Assembly (NCBI GenBank): GCA_013298985.1
Contig: JAAFJS010000013.1
Location: 1-46,247, forward strand
Direction: 5' to 3'
Length of the DNA stretch: 46,247 nt
Source of the DNA: Cytophagales bacterium
GTDB taxonomy: Bacteria; Bacteroidota; Bacteroidia; Cytophagales; Thermoflexibacteraceae
The translations under genes were made by a program, and so were the position numbers. The notes under the pieces were generated by a model, which saw only the letters and a list, made by a program, of their open reading frames with translations, ran no database searches and was not told the origin of the DNA. This document shows, in pieces, positions 8,539 to 17,121 of this stretch; within the stretch, counting starts at the first letter, position 1; each line of letters begins with the position of its first letter.

Positions 8539-10515
8539 ATGCAATTTGATAGACATCATTACACAGACCAAGTTCTCATAGATTTATACGCGGCGATAGT
8601 AAAACCTCGAATGATAGAGGAAAAGATGCTCGTTTTGCTCAGACAGGGCAAGATAACGAAGTGGTTTTCGGGCATTGGGCAGGAGGCAATTTCCGTTGGG
8701 AGTGCTTTTGCCTTAGACCAAGACGAATATATTTTGCCCATGCACCGCAATTTGGGCGTTTTTACAGTCCGTAATATGCCTTTTCACAAACTTTTTGCAC
8801 AGTGGCAGGGCAAAAAGTCAGGTTATACCAAAGGTCGCGACCGTTCTTTTCACTTTGGCGCGCAGGAACACCATGTAGTAGGTATGATTTCGCATTTGGG
8901 ACCTCAAATGGGCTTGGCGGACGGCATAGCTTTGGCTAATGTGTTGAAAAAGAGCCAAAAAGCAACGCTGGTTTTTACGGGTGATGGCGCAACCTCAGAG
9001 GGCGATTTCCATGAATCTGTCAATGTGGCGGCAGTTTGGGACTTGCCTGTGATTTTTGTGATTGAAAACAATGGCTACGGACTTTCCACGCCCAGCAATG
9101 AGCAGTTTAGGTGCAAACAAATGATAGACAAAGCAATAGGCTATGGCATGGACGCAGTGCAGATTGATGGGAATAATGTCTTGGAAGTCTATCACGTTAT
9201 CAAGGAGTTAGCGGAGAAAATGCGCGCAAACCCCAAGCCCATATTGGTAGAGGCGATGACTTTCCGTATGCGCGGGCATGAGGAGGCTTCTGGCATAAAA
9301 TACGTCCCCAAAGAGCTATTTGAAGAATGGGGCAAAAAAGACCCAGTAGAACGCTATGAACATTATTTGACAGAAATTGGGGTTTTAAATCAGGAAAAAA
9401 TAGCCCATCTTCGCGGCGAAATCAAGCAGGAAATAGAAGAAGGTTTAGAGATGGTTTTTCCACAGCCAGACCCCACTCCTGATACAGAAGAAGAAATTAG
9501 AGATATGTACGCGCCTCATCATCAAACAGTTACTTTTCCAATTTCTTCGAATAAAACTAATAAACGCTTTATCAATGCCATCACTGATGGACTTGGCTTG
9601 GCAATGGAAAAACACCCTAACTTGGTGCTGATGGGGCAGGATATTGCAGAGTACGGCGGGGCTTTCAAACTTACCGAAGGTTTTGTGGAAAGGTTTGGAA
9701 AAGAGAGAGTTAGGAATACGCCGCTTTGTGAATCGGCAATCGTGGGCGCGGGGTTAGGGCTTTCCATCAATGGCTACAAGGCAATGGTGGAGATGCAATT
9801 TGCCGATTTTGTAACCTGTGGCTTTAATCAGATAATCAATAACTTAGCAAAAATTCATTACCGTTGGGCGCAAAATGCTGATGTGGTCGTACGTATGCCT
9901 ACGGGCGCGGGCGTGGCGGCGGGACCTTTTCACTCGCAGTCCAATGAGGCATGGTTTTTCCATACCGCAGGGCTAAAAGTGGTGTATCCCTCCAATCCTT
10001 ATGATGCCAAAGGCTTGCTTTTGGCGGCTTTCGAAGACCCTAATCCTTACATTTATTTTGAGCATAAAGCACTGTATCGTTCTATTAATGAGGATATTCC
10101 AGATGATTATTACACCATAGAAATAGGCAAGGCAAAGCTGGTAAGCGAGGGCAATGACCTTTCCATCATTACCTACGGCATGGGCGTACACTGGGCAAAG
10201 GAACTTACCAAAGAATTGGGACTTTTGGCTGACATTTTGGATTTGAGAACATTGCTCCCTTGGGACAAAGACGCTGTAAAACAGACTGTTAAGAAAACTG
10301 GAAAAGTATTAGTTTGCCATGAAGACTGCCTCACTGGGGGAATTGGGGGCGAAATAGCCGCATGGATTTCAGAGCATTGCTTCGAGCTACTGGACGCACC
10401 AGTGATGCGCGAAGGAAGTTTGGATACGGCGATTCCTTTTGCACCAAACTTAGAAAATAATTTTTTACCCAAACAAAGAATCAAAGAAAAATTGATAAAG
10501 CTGGCGGAATATTAA
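8539..10515 (+). CDS. 2-oxoacid dehydrogenase E1 component, fused alpha and beta subunits
   Basis: A 658-residue thiamine-diphosphate enzyme that decarboxylates a 2-oxoacid and passes the acyl group to a lipoyl E2. The alpha half (about 1-320) has the ThDP motif GDGATSEGDFHESVNVAA ending in ENNGYGLS. The beta half (about 335-658) has GQDIAEYGGAFKLTEGF, the Glu of TPLCESAIVGAG, and EMQFADFV. Fused alpha/beta E1 proteins are common in Bacteroidota and are annotated either as pyruvate or branched-chain 2-oxoacid dehydrogenases; the substrate cannot be settled here. The ATG at 8539 (MQFDRHHYTD) is chosen over an upstream ATG that adds 14 residues. No E2 or E3 gene follows. Confidence 0.93.
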   Translation: MQFDRHHYTDQVLIDLYAAIVKPRMIEEKMLVLLRQGKITKWFSGIGQEAISVGSAFALDQDEYILPMHRNLGVFTVRNMPFHKLFAQWQGKKSGYTKGRDRSFHFGAQEHHVVGMISHLGPQMGLADGIALANVLKKSQKATLVFTGDGATSEGDFHESVNVAAVWDLPVIFVIENNGYGLSTPSNEQFRCKQMIDKAIGYGMDAVQIDGNNVLEVYHVIKELAEKMRANPKPILVEAMTFRMRGHEEASGIKYVPKELFEEWGKKDPVERYEHYLTEIGVLNQEKIAHLRGEIKQEIEEGLEMVFPQPDPTPDTEEEIRDMYAPHHQTVTFPISSNKTNKRFINAITDGLGLAMEKHPNLVLMGQDIAEYGGAFKLTEGFVERFGKERVRNTPLCESAIVGAGLGLSINGYKAMVEMQFADFVTCGFNQIINNLAKIHYRWAQNADVVVRMPTGAGVAAGPFHSQSNEAWFFHTAGLKVVYPSNPYDAKGLLLAAFEDPNPYIYFEHKALYRSINEDIPDDYYTIEIGKAKLVSEGNDLSIITYGMGVHWAKELTKELGLLADILDLRTLLPWDKDAVKQTVKKTGKVLVCHEDCLTGGIGGEIAAWISEHCFELLDAPVMREGSLDTAIPFAPNLENNFLPKQRIKEKLIKLAEY

Positions 10516-10518
10516 ATA

Positions 10519-10696
10519 TAGGACTTACGCAGAGGTTCTTTTAGACACTTTAACTGCTTATAGTGAGGCTAAAAACAGCAAAAAAATATCGTGCCTGCTA
10601 AATTAGGCAAAATTCGTTTTACTCGTTTTCAAAATTTACATTTTAAGGCGTTTTAAGCGTATATTTTATTAGTTTCAAATTTTTGCGTAAGTCCTA
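10519..10696. mobile_element. 178-bp MITE-like non-autonomous transposon
   Basis: The sequence is bounded by perfect 13-bp terminal inverted repeats, TAGGACTTACGCA at 10519-10531 and its complement at 10684-10696. The 5-bp direct repeat AAATA abuts both ends (10514-10518 and 10697-10701), a typical target duplication. It has no ORF of useful length, so any transposase must act in trans. The left duplication overlaps the TAA stop of the E1 gene, so insertion occurred exactly at the end of that gene without damaging it. It separates the E1 gene from the convergent TonB receptor gene. Confidence 0.75.
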
Positions 10697-10710
10697 AAAT
10701 AGTTAAAACC

Positions 10711-13059
10711 TTACTTTCTCAACACCACTTTCAAGTTAAAAAAACGTTGGGAAAGGCTATTAGGGACGGCGTATTGATTCCCCAAAAAATCAGGAATCCA
10801 CAAATAAGAAATTTTGTTGTCTGCCCCAAAAAGATTAAGAATATCCAAGCCCAGCCAGACAGATTCAAGATATTTTTTATCTTTCAGATTAATAATTTTT
10901 GAAAAACCAATATCCACACGCCTATACTCGCCACCGTTAAAAACAGAACGATATTCAGGGCGGTCAGGCACGCCAAAGGGCAATCCTGAACCGTACATCA
11001 TTCTCATATTCACCCGAATAGACGGATTGTTGGGGATATGGTCTTCGAAGAAAATCGTCAGTGTAACGCGCTGGTCAGTGGGGCGGCGAATGAAGCCACG
11101 TTCATCACCTTGCACATCTTCTTTGGTGGAAAGAATCCCCAAATTAAACCAAGATTCCGTCCCCTTGATAAACTCGCCACTCACGCGAAAGTCCGCACCT
11201 ACTGCATAAGCAACTGCCTCATTGTTAGCATAATAGCGCAGGCGTACATTGTCCATGTCATAAGGAATCACATGGGTCAAATACTTATAATACAGCTCAC
11301 TAATGAACTTGAACGGGCGAGTCCATTTTTTAAAATTCCAATCCATGCCTATTATCGCGTGGACAGACCGTTGCGCTTTCAAGTCCTTATTCAGTTGTCC
11401 ATCAAAGTTTCGCAATTCTCGATAAAAAGGTGGTTGCTGATAAAGCCCCAAAGCCGCATTAAACAAAATATCTTTTTTCCACTTAGGCTTGATGGCATAC
11501 TGGATTCGAGGGCTAAAAATCAACTGCTTATTTACTGTCCAGTAGTTCAGGCGGAAACCATAAGTCAGCGTTTGGCGTTCCCCAATAAAATGCGTTTGCT
11601 GGGCATAACCACTTATTCGTGAGGAGTTTAGCGTAATATCTGTATTGAGTTTTTCTGTAATTTTCACAAAATCTGAGGAGTCGACAAAGTTGTACTGATT
11701 GATTCTGTCATTGATGTTTTCGTTGGAGAGGCGCACCCCAAACTCTATTTTTCGCTTGTTATTTGGACGAAATTCATTGCGATTTTCGGCAGAAAAAATC
11801 TGCGCGTCCAAGAAGTTTCTGCCATAATTATAAATACTTCCCACTCCTCTCACAAACAAACAAGTATTAAAATCAGGAGAACTCAAATCCGTATTGACAT
11901 CACAAAGCCTGTACGCACCTTCGGTGTTAATAAACTCACGTTCAAAGGTTTGCAGTCCAGAAACAATAAGATGTGAAGTCAGTTTTTCAGAAAAATGATG
12001 TGTCAAGTTTGCGCCCACCTGCCAAGTATCGTAGTTCAGTGATTCCTGCCCCGCAAAATCTACAGTCAAGCGCAAGGTCTGGTTAAAAGTGCCAAAATCA
12101 GTTCTACGCGTCTGAGGGACAATTAGATAGCGATTTCTGCCGTAAGAAACCAAAACGGACAAATCTGTTTTTTTATTTAATTCGAAATTAAAAAAGCCCT
12201 GCACATCAGTAAAATTGGGGAAATACTGTCCTTTGGTAGGCAAGGTATTAAAAAGATAACGCCCTGACTTGTGGCGCACACCAATTAAGTAGCTGATTTT
12301 CTGATTTTTAGAACTGCCTTCTATGTTTGCTGTACCGCCAAGCAGCCCTGCGCTCATGGAGGCGTGAAGTTCCTTGGGCTTTTTGTAGGTAATGTTTAGC
12401 ACCGATGAAAGTTTGTCGCCATACTTGGGTTGCCAGCCACCAGAAGAAAATTCCACGCCTTTCACCATTTCGGGGTTAATAAAACTCAGTCCTTCTTGCT
12501 GCCCTGCGCGCACGAGAAACGGTCTGTAAATCTCTATGTTATTGACATAGACCAAGTTCTCCTCAAAATTTCCCCCGCGCACGTTGTAGGCACTTGATAG
12601 CTCGCTATTGCTACTCACGCCAAGCCCTATGGTGCTAATTGCCTGATTAAAGTCGCCAAAGGGAGAGGGAATATTTCGTAAGGCATTGGGATTCAGCTCT
12701 ATTGTGCTTACCTGCACGCGCACTTTGTCTTGCTCATCTCTGACCTCTACGGCTTGCAAAGTTTCTGTTTTCAGGCTCAATATCAGGTCAATCGTCATGT
12801 TTTCTCCTTTGACCAACTTAATTTTTCTTGAAACAGCTTGATAGCTAATATGTGTGAAAATCAAGGTATTAGCTCCTTCTGGAACATTGAGTTGGTAATA
12901 GCCCGCCGAGTCAGTAGCTGTGCCAATATTTTTTCCTTGTAATGCAATATTGACCAAAGGAACGGCTTTGCCTGTGCTATTTTTGACCCTGCCAATGATG
13001 GATTGAGCAAAGGAAATGGAAGAAAAGCAAACTAAAATGCAGAAAATAAGATATTTCAT
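10711..13059 (-). CDS. TonB-dependent outer-membrane receptor with carboxypeptidase-regulatory-like domain
   Basis: The 782-residue protein has a signal peptide (residues 1-18, cleaved after SFA) and a carboxypeptidase D regulatory-like beta sandwich at about 20-105 (GRVKNSTGKAVPLVNIALQG). A plug domain follows with NVRGGNFEENLVYVNNIEIY, then a long beta barrel ending in an aromatic-rich strand (RFFNLKVVLRK). Receptors of this kind import bulky nutrients or siderophores using TonB energy. There is no SusD partner next to it, so the substrate is open and it may not be a polysaccharide system. An S1/P1 nuclease gene lies 21 bp upstream on the same strand, which suggests cotranscription. Confidence 0.92.
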   Translation of the reverse strand: MKYLIFCILVCFSSISFAQSIIGRVKNSTGKAVPLVNIALQGKNIGTATDSAGYYQLNVPEGANTLIFTHISYQAVSRKIKLVKGENMTIDLILSLKTETLQAVEVRDEQDKVRVQVSTIELNPNALRNIPSPFGDFNQAISTIGLGVSSNSELSSAYNVRGGNFEENLVYVNNIEIYRPFLVRAGQQEGLSFINPEMVKGVEFSSGGWQPKYGDKLSSVLNITYKKPKELHASMSAGLLGGTANIEGSSKNQKISYLIGVRHKSGRYLFNTLPTKGQYFPNFTDVQGFFNFELNKKTDLSVLVSYGRNRYLIVPQTRRTDFGTFNQTLRLTVDFAGQESLNYDTWQVGANLTHHFSEKLTSHLIVSGLQTFEREFINTEGAYRLCDVNTDLSSPDFNTCLFVRGVGSIYNYGRNFLDAQIFSAENRNEFRPNNKRKIEFGVRLSNENINDRINQYNFVDSSDFVKITEKLNTDITLNSSRISGYAQQTHFIGERQTLTYGFRLNYWTVNKQLIFSPRIQYAIKPKWKKDILFNAALGLYQQPPFYRELRNFDGQLNKDLKAQRSVHAIIGMDWNFKKWTRPFKFISELYYKYLTHVIPYDMDNVRLRYYANNEAVAYAVGADFRVSGEFIKGTESWFNLGILSTKEDVQGDERGFIRRPTDQRVTLTIFFEDHIPNNPSIRVNMRMMYGSGLPFGVPDRPEYRSVFNGGEYRRVDIGFSKIINLKDKKYLESVWLGLDILNLFGADNKISYLWIPDFLGNQYAVPNSLSQRFFNLKVVLRK

Positions 13060-13080
13060 TCAAACAAATGCTATAAAAAT

Positions 13081-13875
13081 CTACCCTAAAACCTTGTTTA
13101 ACAAGCCCGCCAAGCGCACACCACCCTGTAAAAGTTTTAATTTTAGCATCTCATTAAAGTCATAGGCATAGCGATAGCTCAACTTAGCGTCCTCTTTGGC
13201 AGAGGCATATACTTTTTGGGCGGCAGCTTTTGATTCTTCTGCCCAAGCCCTGTGGTCTGTGCTTTGCCAAGTGTTAATTTGTTCCTTGCTTGGGAAGTTA
13301 ATAGATTCTGCAAGCTCGGTATAGCTAAGTTCCATATTATCAATCAAATCCGAATCCCAAACTCTATGCAGATTGGTTTCACGCCCAAACCACCTGACCT
13401 TTATTTTGTTGCCACCAAGGTCTTCTGCGCGTCCCGTATGCAAGGGCTGGTGCAAGTCGCCCACCAAATGAATCAGAAATCTAAGCGCAAAACGTTTTTT
13501 CTCGATGTTGGTAGCAGGGTCTTGGAGGTCTTTCATCATGCGGTCTATTGCTTCTATCACATCTCCTCTGGGGTCTTTTTGCATTTGCTCATAAGTTTGC
13601 CCGTCGGGAATATTGACATAGTGCCAGGTGGCAGTTTGGGCATTGAGGGAAGAGTCTGACTTGATAAAATCTGACCATGTACTTGCCATTGCCAGCGATT
13701 CATTGCCCAGTATTTTTTCTATTTTTTTACGTGCTTTCCTGCTCAAATGTTTGTCAGCAATGTAGCCAACTACGCGATGCCCATTATCGCCCCAAAGCGG
13801 TTTTGGTGTACTTGCTACTACAAAATTAGGAGCAAACAAACTCGCTACTAATAGCCATATCATTGCTTTTTTCAT
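13081..13875 (-). CDS. Secreted S1/P1-type zinc-dependent nuclease
   Basis: The 264-residue protein has a signal peptide ending near VVAS. Mature S1/P1 nucleases start with a Trp that binds zinc; here the early Trp is W28 in PLWGDNGHR, followed by HRVVGYIADKHLS, STWSDFIKSD, TWHYVNIPDG, LVGDLHQPLHTG and LHRVWDSDLI. All the His/Asp zinc ligands expected for the trinuclear zinc site appear present. The enzyme cuts single-stranded DNA and RNA outside the cytoplasm, probably for phosphate or nucleotide scavenging. It lies just upstream of the TonB receptor gene. Confidence 0.92.
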   Translation of the reverse strand: MKKAMIWLLVASLFAPNFVVASTPKPLWGDNGHRVVGYIADKHLSRKARKKIEKILGNESLAMASTWSDFIKSDSSLNAQTATWHYVNIPDGQTYEQMQKDPRGDVIEAIDRMMKDLQDPATNIEKKRFALRFLIHLVGDLHQPLHTGRAEDLGGNKIKVRWFGRETNLHRVWDSDLIDNMELSYTELAESINFPSKEQINTWQSTDHRAWAEESKAAAQKVYASAKEDAKLSYRYAYDFNEMLKLKLLQGGVRLAGLLNKVLG

Positions 13876-13913
13876 GGTAAAAAATCTATCTGCTTTGATG
13901 AACGGTAAGAAAT

Positions 13914-14168
13914 TTAAGTCCTCATCTTTGTAATACTTTCTTTTGCTTTGGGAAGCGGAGTGTCTTGTAAATCAAGTGTTTTTAAGATGTCGAGTAAGCA
14001 AGTGATGCGGGATTCTGTATTAAAAAATTTATTGACAATGACCACTTTGGTATCTTTGAGCAAGCAGTAGCCTGCCTTGAAGTTACCTTTTTCGTATCGA
14101 ACTATGTAACCCCACTCGGCAAAAGAGTCTTCTAACTTGCTCAAAAACTGTGGCGTATATTTGACCAT
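13914..14168 (-). CDS. Conserved hypothetical protein, 84 aa
   Basis: A small soluble protein starting MVKYTPQFLSKLEDSFAEWG, with YEKGNFKAGYCLLKD and VVIVNKFFNTESRI in the middle. I know similar uncharacterised proteins from Bacteroidota but no function. Its ATG at 14168 lies 2 bp after the stop of the CheY-like gene on the same strand, so both are almost certainly translated from one mRNA. No catalytic motif or membrane helix is visible. It may be an accessory to the signalling protein, which is inference from position only. Confidence 0.75.
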   Translation of the reverse strand: MVKYTPQFLSKLEDSFAEWGYIVRYEKGNFKAGYCLLKDTKVVIVNKFFNTESRITCLLDILKTLDLQDTPLPKAKESITKMRT

Positions 14169-14170
14169 TT

Positions 14171-14548
14171 TTAGACAGCCAGTCTTTTTACAGTTTCTAC
14201 CAAGGCATCAAAATTAAGCGGTTTTTGCAAATACTCGTTGATGCCTGCCTCTCGGAAATCCTCCAACGTGTAGTTTTTGGCATTACCTGTAATGGCTACG
14301 ATTGGAATGGCAGATTTTTTTTCGTCTTTGAGTTTGCGAATTTGGCGAGCGCACTCCATGCCGTCCATGCCAGGCATATTAATATCCATGAGTATAATGT
14401 CAAAAGATTCTTTTTCAAGTATTTCCAACACTTGTAGCCCATTTTTTACGGCAGAAATCTGATAATTTTGAAATTGAAGCACTTTCTTCGTAATGTTCTG
14501 AATCACAGAACTATCTTCAGCCACTAAAACTTGTTTTTGTGCAGACAT
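14171..14548 (-). CDS. CheY-like single-domain response regulator
   Basis: The 125-residue protein is a receiver domain only. The acidic pair is E11/D12 in VAEDSSVIQ, the phospho-acceptor is D55 in LMDINMPGMDG, the conserved Thr lies in VAITGNAK and the Lys in YLQKPLNFDAL. There is no DNA-binding output domain, so it must act through a protein partner or as a phosphorelay intermediate. The partner kinase is not adjacent. The closest candidate in the window is the kinase at 5574-6923, but there is no evidence linking them. Confidence 0.92.
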   Translation of the reverse strand: MSAQKQVLVAEDSSVIQNITKKVLQFQNYQISAVKNGLQVLEILEKESFDIILMDINMPGMDGMECARQIRKLKDEKKSAIPIVAITGNAKNYTLEDFREAGINEYLQKPLNFDALVETVKRLAV

Positions 14549-14738
14549 AAATATAATGATTATAGAAACGTTATTTTAGCAAAAGTATATTAATTTGTGT
14601 GGGTGAACTTATCTTATCACCAAATTATACAATAATTGGGCAAAAAGTATAGTGTTGGGTAAATTTAATTTTTATTATTTACAAACTTACAAATTATATT
14701 GAAATAAAAAGAATAATTTTTATTTCTTGTAGCTACCG

Positions 14739-15797
14739 CTATCCAATCTCTACCACTACGTTGTCTGTAAGTGGGTGCGCTACGCACGTCAAGATGTAGC
14801 CGTCCTTGATTTCCATTTCAGAAAGCCCTTCGTCCTCGTCCATTTTTACTTCGCCAGCTTTGCGCTTGCCTCTACACGCCGTACAAAGCCCACTTTGGCA
14901 AGAATAAGGCATATCTAAGCCAGCGTCTAAACCTGCTTCGAGGATAGTCGCGGTAGGTTTTACAGTTACGCGGTATTCTTCATCGTCCAAGATAATGACC
15001 ACATCGCGTTCTGTACCACCTGCGGCATTTTTAGCGTCTTCCTTTGCCTCAGAAGCGGTACTGCTCACAAAACTTTCGCGATGAATTTTCTCTTTGGGCG
15101 TTTGTAGGCTGGTTAGGGCAGCTACTACCTCGTCCATCATGCCTTCTGGTCCGCACATGAAATATTCCGTTTGAGATTTATCAAACTTAGGAAGCAGATT
15201 TAATACGTTAATAGTCAGTGTTTTATCTATTCTTCCCTTGTAGCCAATCCAGTTTTCTTCTGACCTACTTAGTACGTGAACCACATTGAAGCGTTCGCCG
15301 TATTTCTTTTGCATTTCCTCAATTTTTGCTTTAAAAATAATGGTATCAGTATTTCTATTGCCATAAATGATAGAAACTACACTTTTTGGCTCGAACATCA
15401 AGATACTTTTGGCAATAGACATCAAAGGTGTAACTCCGCTTCCTGAACCAAAAAGTACGACATGGCGCGCCAAGCCTTTGTCTGGCTCTAAGCAGAAATG
15501 TCCCATGGGTTCTATGATTTCCATTTTATCACCTACTTTGAGATGGTCGTTTACATAGTTGGAAACCAGCCCATTATCTACTCTTTTGATGGTAATGGAA
15601 AGCGTTTCGTCGATATTGGGCGCGCTGCTTAACGAGTAGGCACGTCTGATGCTTTTTCCATTGACAGGCAAGACAATGGTGAGAAACTGTCCTGGTTTAT
15701 ACTTGATTTTGCTAAACAGGGGCTGTTTCAAGTGAATCGTGATGGTGTCTGATGTTTCCTTCGTAATGTCTTTGACTTTGAGGTTATAAAACTTCAT
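14739..15797 (-). CDS. PaaE-like ferredoxin-NAD(P)H oxidoreductase with 2Fe-2S domain
   Basis: The 352-residue protein has three domains: an FAD-binding barrel (RRAYSLSSAP, about residues 50-65), an NAD(P)H-binding domain (LFGSGSGVTPLMSIAKS, and MCGPEGMMDEV) and a C-terminal plant-type 2Fe-2S ferredoxin domain with SCQSGLCTACRGK and a later LTCVAHP giving four cysteines. This order is that of PaaE, the reductase of phenylacetyl-CoA epoxidase, and of related oxygenase reductases. No paa or oxygenase genes are nearby, so the electron acceptor is unknown. A linker at about 235-262 is Ala/Glu/Ser rich. Confidence 0.9.
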   Translation of the reverse strand: MKFYNLKVKDITKETSDTITIHLKQPLFSKIKYKPGQFLTIVLPVNGKSIRRAYSLSSAPNIDETLSITIKRVDNGLVSNYVNDHLKVGDKMEIIEPMGHFCLEPDKGLARHVVLFGSGSGVTPLMSIAKSILMFEPKSVVSIIYGNRNTDTIIFKAKIEEMQKKYGERFNVVHVLSRSEENWIGYKGRIDKTLTINVLNLLPKFDKSQTEYFMCGPEGMMDEVVAALTSLQTPKEKIHRESFVSSTASEAKEDAKNAAGGTERDVVIILDDEEYRVTVKPTATILEAGLDAGLDMPYSCQSGLCTACRGKRKAGEVKMDEDEGLSEMEIKDGYILTCVAHPLTDNVVVEIG

Positions 15798-16159
15798 TGG
15801 GTTCTATTTCTTTAAGAATTTGCACTATTTTTTTGTCTATTTGCCACTATTGTTAGTAGGGTTGCAAATTTAACGATAAAAATTAAATATTTCTAAAATT
15901 AAATGCAGTTTTGATGAAAATTTCGAATTTGAAATAGGGCGAACCTCACTTCTATTCATCTGCTTTGTTTGCCCAACTATATGGTTATTTTTGAGGCATA
16001 GTTTTACAAATAACATTTCTGAATGGCGCAATGTTTTATCAGATTCTATTTTTTAAACCTTTTGCAAAAGTATTTTTTATTCGCCTCACCCGTAGCGACG
16101 GTCGCCCTGCCCCCTATCCTGCTGAGAAGGGAAAACAGCTACTTTTAGAAGGGATTTAA
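15798..16159. other. Intergenic region, 362 bp, no gene seen
   Basis: This stretch lies between two leftward genes. The part next to the reductase start is AT-rich and contains a leftward TAAATTTG box (complement of 15865-15872) that could be a -7 element, though the -33 side is weak. The part at about 16080-16125 is more GC-rich than its surroundings and may be a remnant of a repeat, but no inverted repeat or coding potential is evident. Confidence 0.4.
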
Positions 16160-16948
16160 TTACAAACAAGGTGTATTTCCTCCATCAACAGGCATATTGA
16201 TTCCTGTGATAAATGAAGCCGCAGGGGAAGCCAAAAACGCCGCCGCCGCCGCAACTTCCTCTGCATCACCAAATCTACGCATGGGGATAGTGGCTTGTAA
16301 TTTCTCTGTATATTCATCTACGGTGGTGCTTGCGCTTTTGGCGCGCGTCTGCATGAGGAAGTCCAAGCGAGCCGTTTTGGTAAATCCTGGCAAGATGTTA
16401 TTGACCGTAATGCCAAAAGGAGCAACCTCAGTCGCCAAAGTCTTTGCCCAGCTTGCCATTGCGCCGCGAATAGTATTAGAAACGCCCAAACCTGCAATGG
16501 GTACTTTGACCGAAGTAGAGATAATATTGATAATTCTGCCGTAGCTTGCTTTTTTCATCAGAGGCACGAGGGCTTGGCTAAGATGCTGACTACAAATGAT
16601 ATGCGCTGAGAAAGCACTGATAAATTGCTGTATATCTGCCTCAAAAATCGTCCCTGCAGGCGGACCTCCTGTATTATTAATCAAAATATGGACAGCCTCT
16701 TTCTTGGCAGCATACTGATTAATTTTTTCTTTGAGCTGGTCAGGATAGGCAAAATCTGCCACCAAATAATCATGCTTCTGTCCCATAGAAAGGTCTAACT
16801 CTTTGACTACCAGCTTTAAAGAATCCTCGTTTCGCGCCAGCAAGGTTACATTTGCACCCAGTAGTGCCAATTCTAAGGCAATCGCTTTACCTATTCCCTG
16901 CGTGCTACCTGCCACAACAGCTTGTTTGTTTTTTAAAGAAATATTCAT
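16160..16948 (-). CDS. Short-chain dehydrogenase/reductase family protein with altered active site
   Basis: The 262-residue Rossmann protein has the coenzyme loop GSTQGIGKAIALE, NNTGGPPAG in the position of NNAG, and IINIISTSVK with the catalytic-region Ser. The normal YxxxK is not there: the equivalent stretch reads LGVSNTIRGAMASWAK, with Asn and Arg in the expected Tyr and Lys positions. This substitution occurs in a subgroup of SDR proteins, so it is likely not a sequencing error. The C-terminus ends MPVDGGNTPCL, normal for the family. The protein may use another mechanism or bind a cofactor without redox activity. Confidence 0.87.
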   Translation of the reverse strand: MNISLKNKQAVVAGSTQGIGKAIALELALLGANVTLLARNEDSLKLVVKELDLSMGQKHDYLVADFAYPDQLKEKINQYAAKKEAVHILINNTGGPPAGTIFEADIQQFISAFSAHIICSQHLSQALVPLMKKASYGRIINIISTSVKVPIAGLGVSNTIRGAMASWAKTLATEVAPFGITVNNILPGFTKTARLDFLMQTRAKSASTTVDEYTEKLQATIPMRRFGDAEEVAAAAAFLASPAASFITGINMPVDGGNTPCL

Positions 16949-17121
16949 GCTATTTGTTTATTAAATTTTAGTATTACAAAATTAAATTTATGTACCTCTC
17001 TTTTTCAAAAATTTACGTATAATTACAGTATGAAGCAAGACGTGAATCGTGAGTGCTACCATACTTCAAACTTCAAGCCTCTCAAATAAATCGTATTCAA
17101 ACTTCAAACTACTGATAGCCA

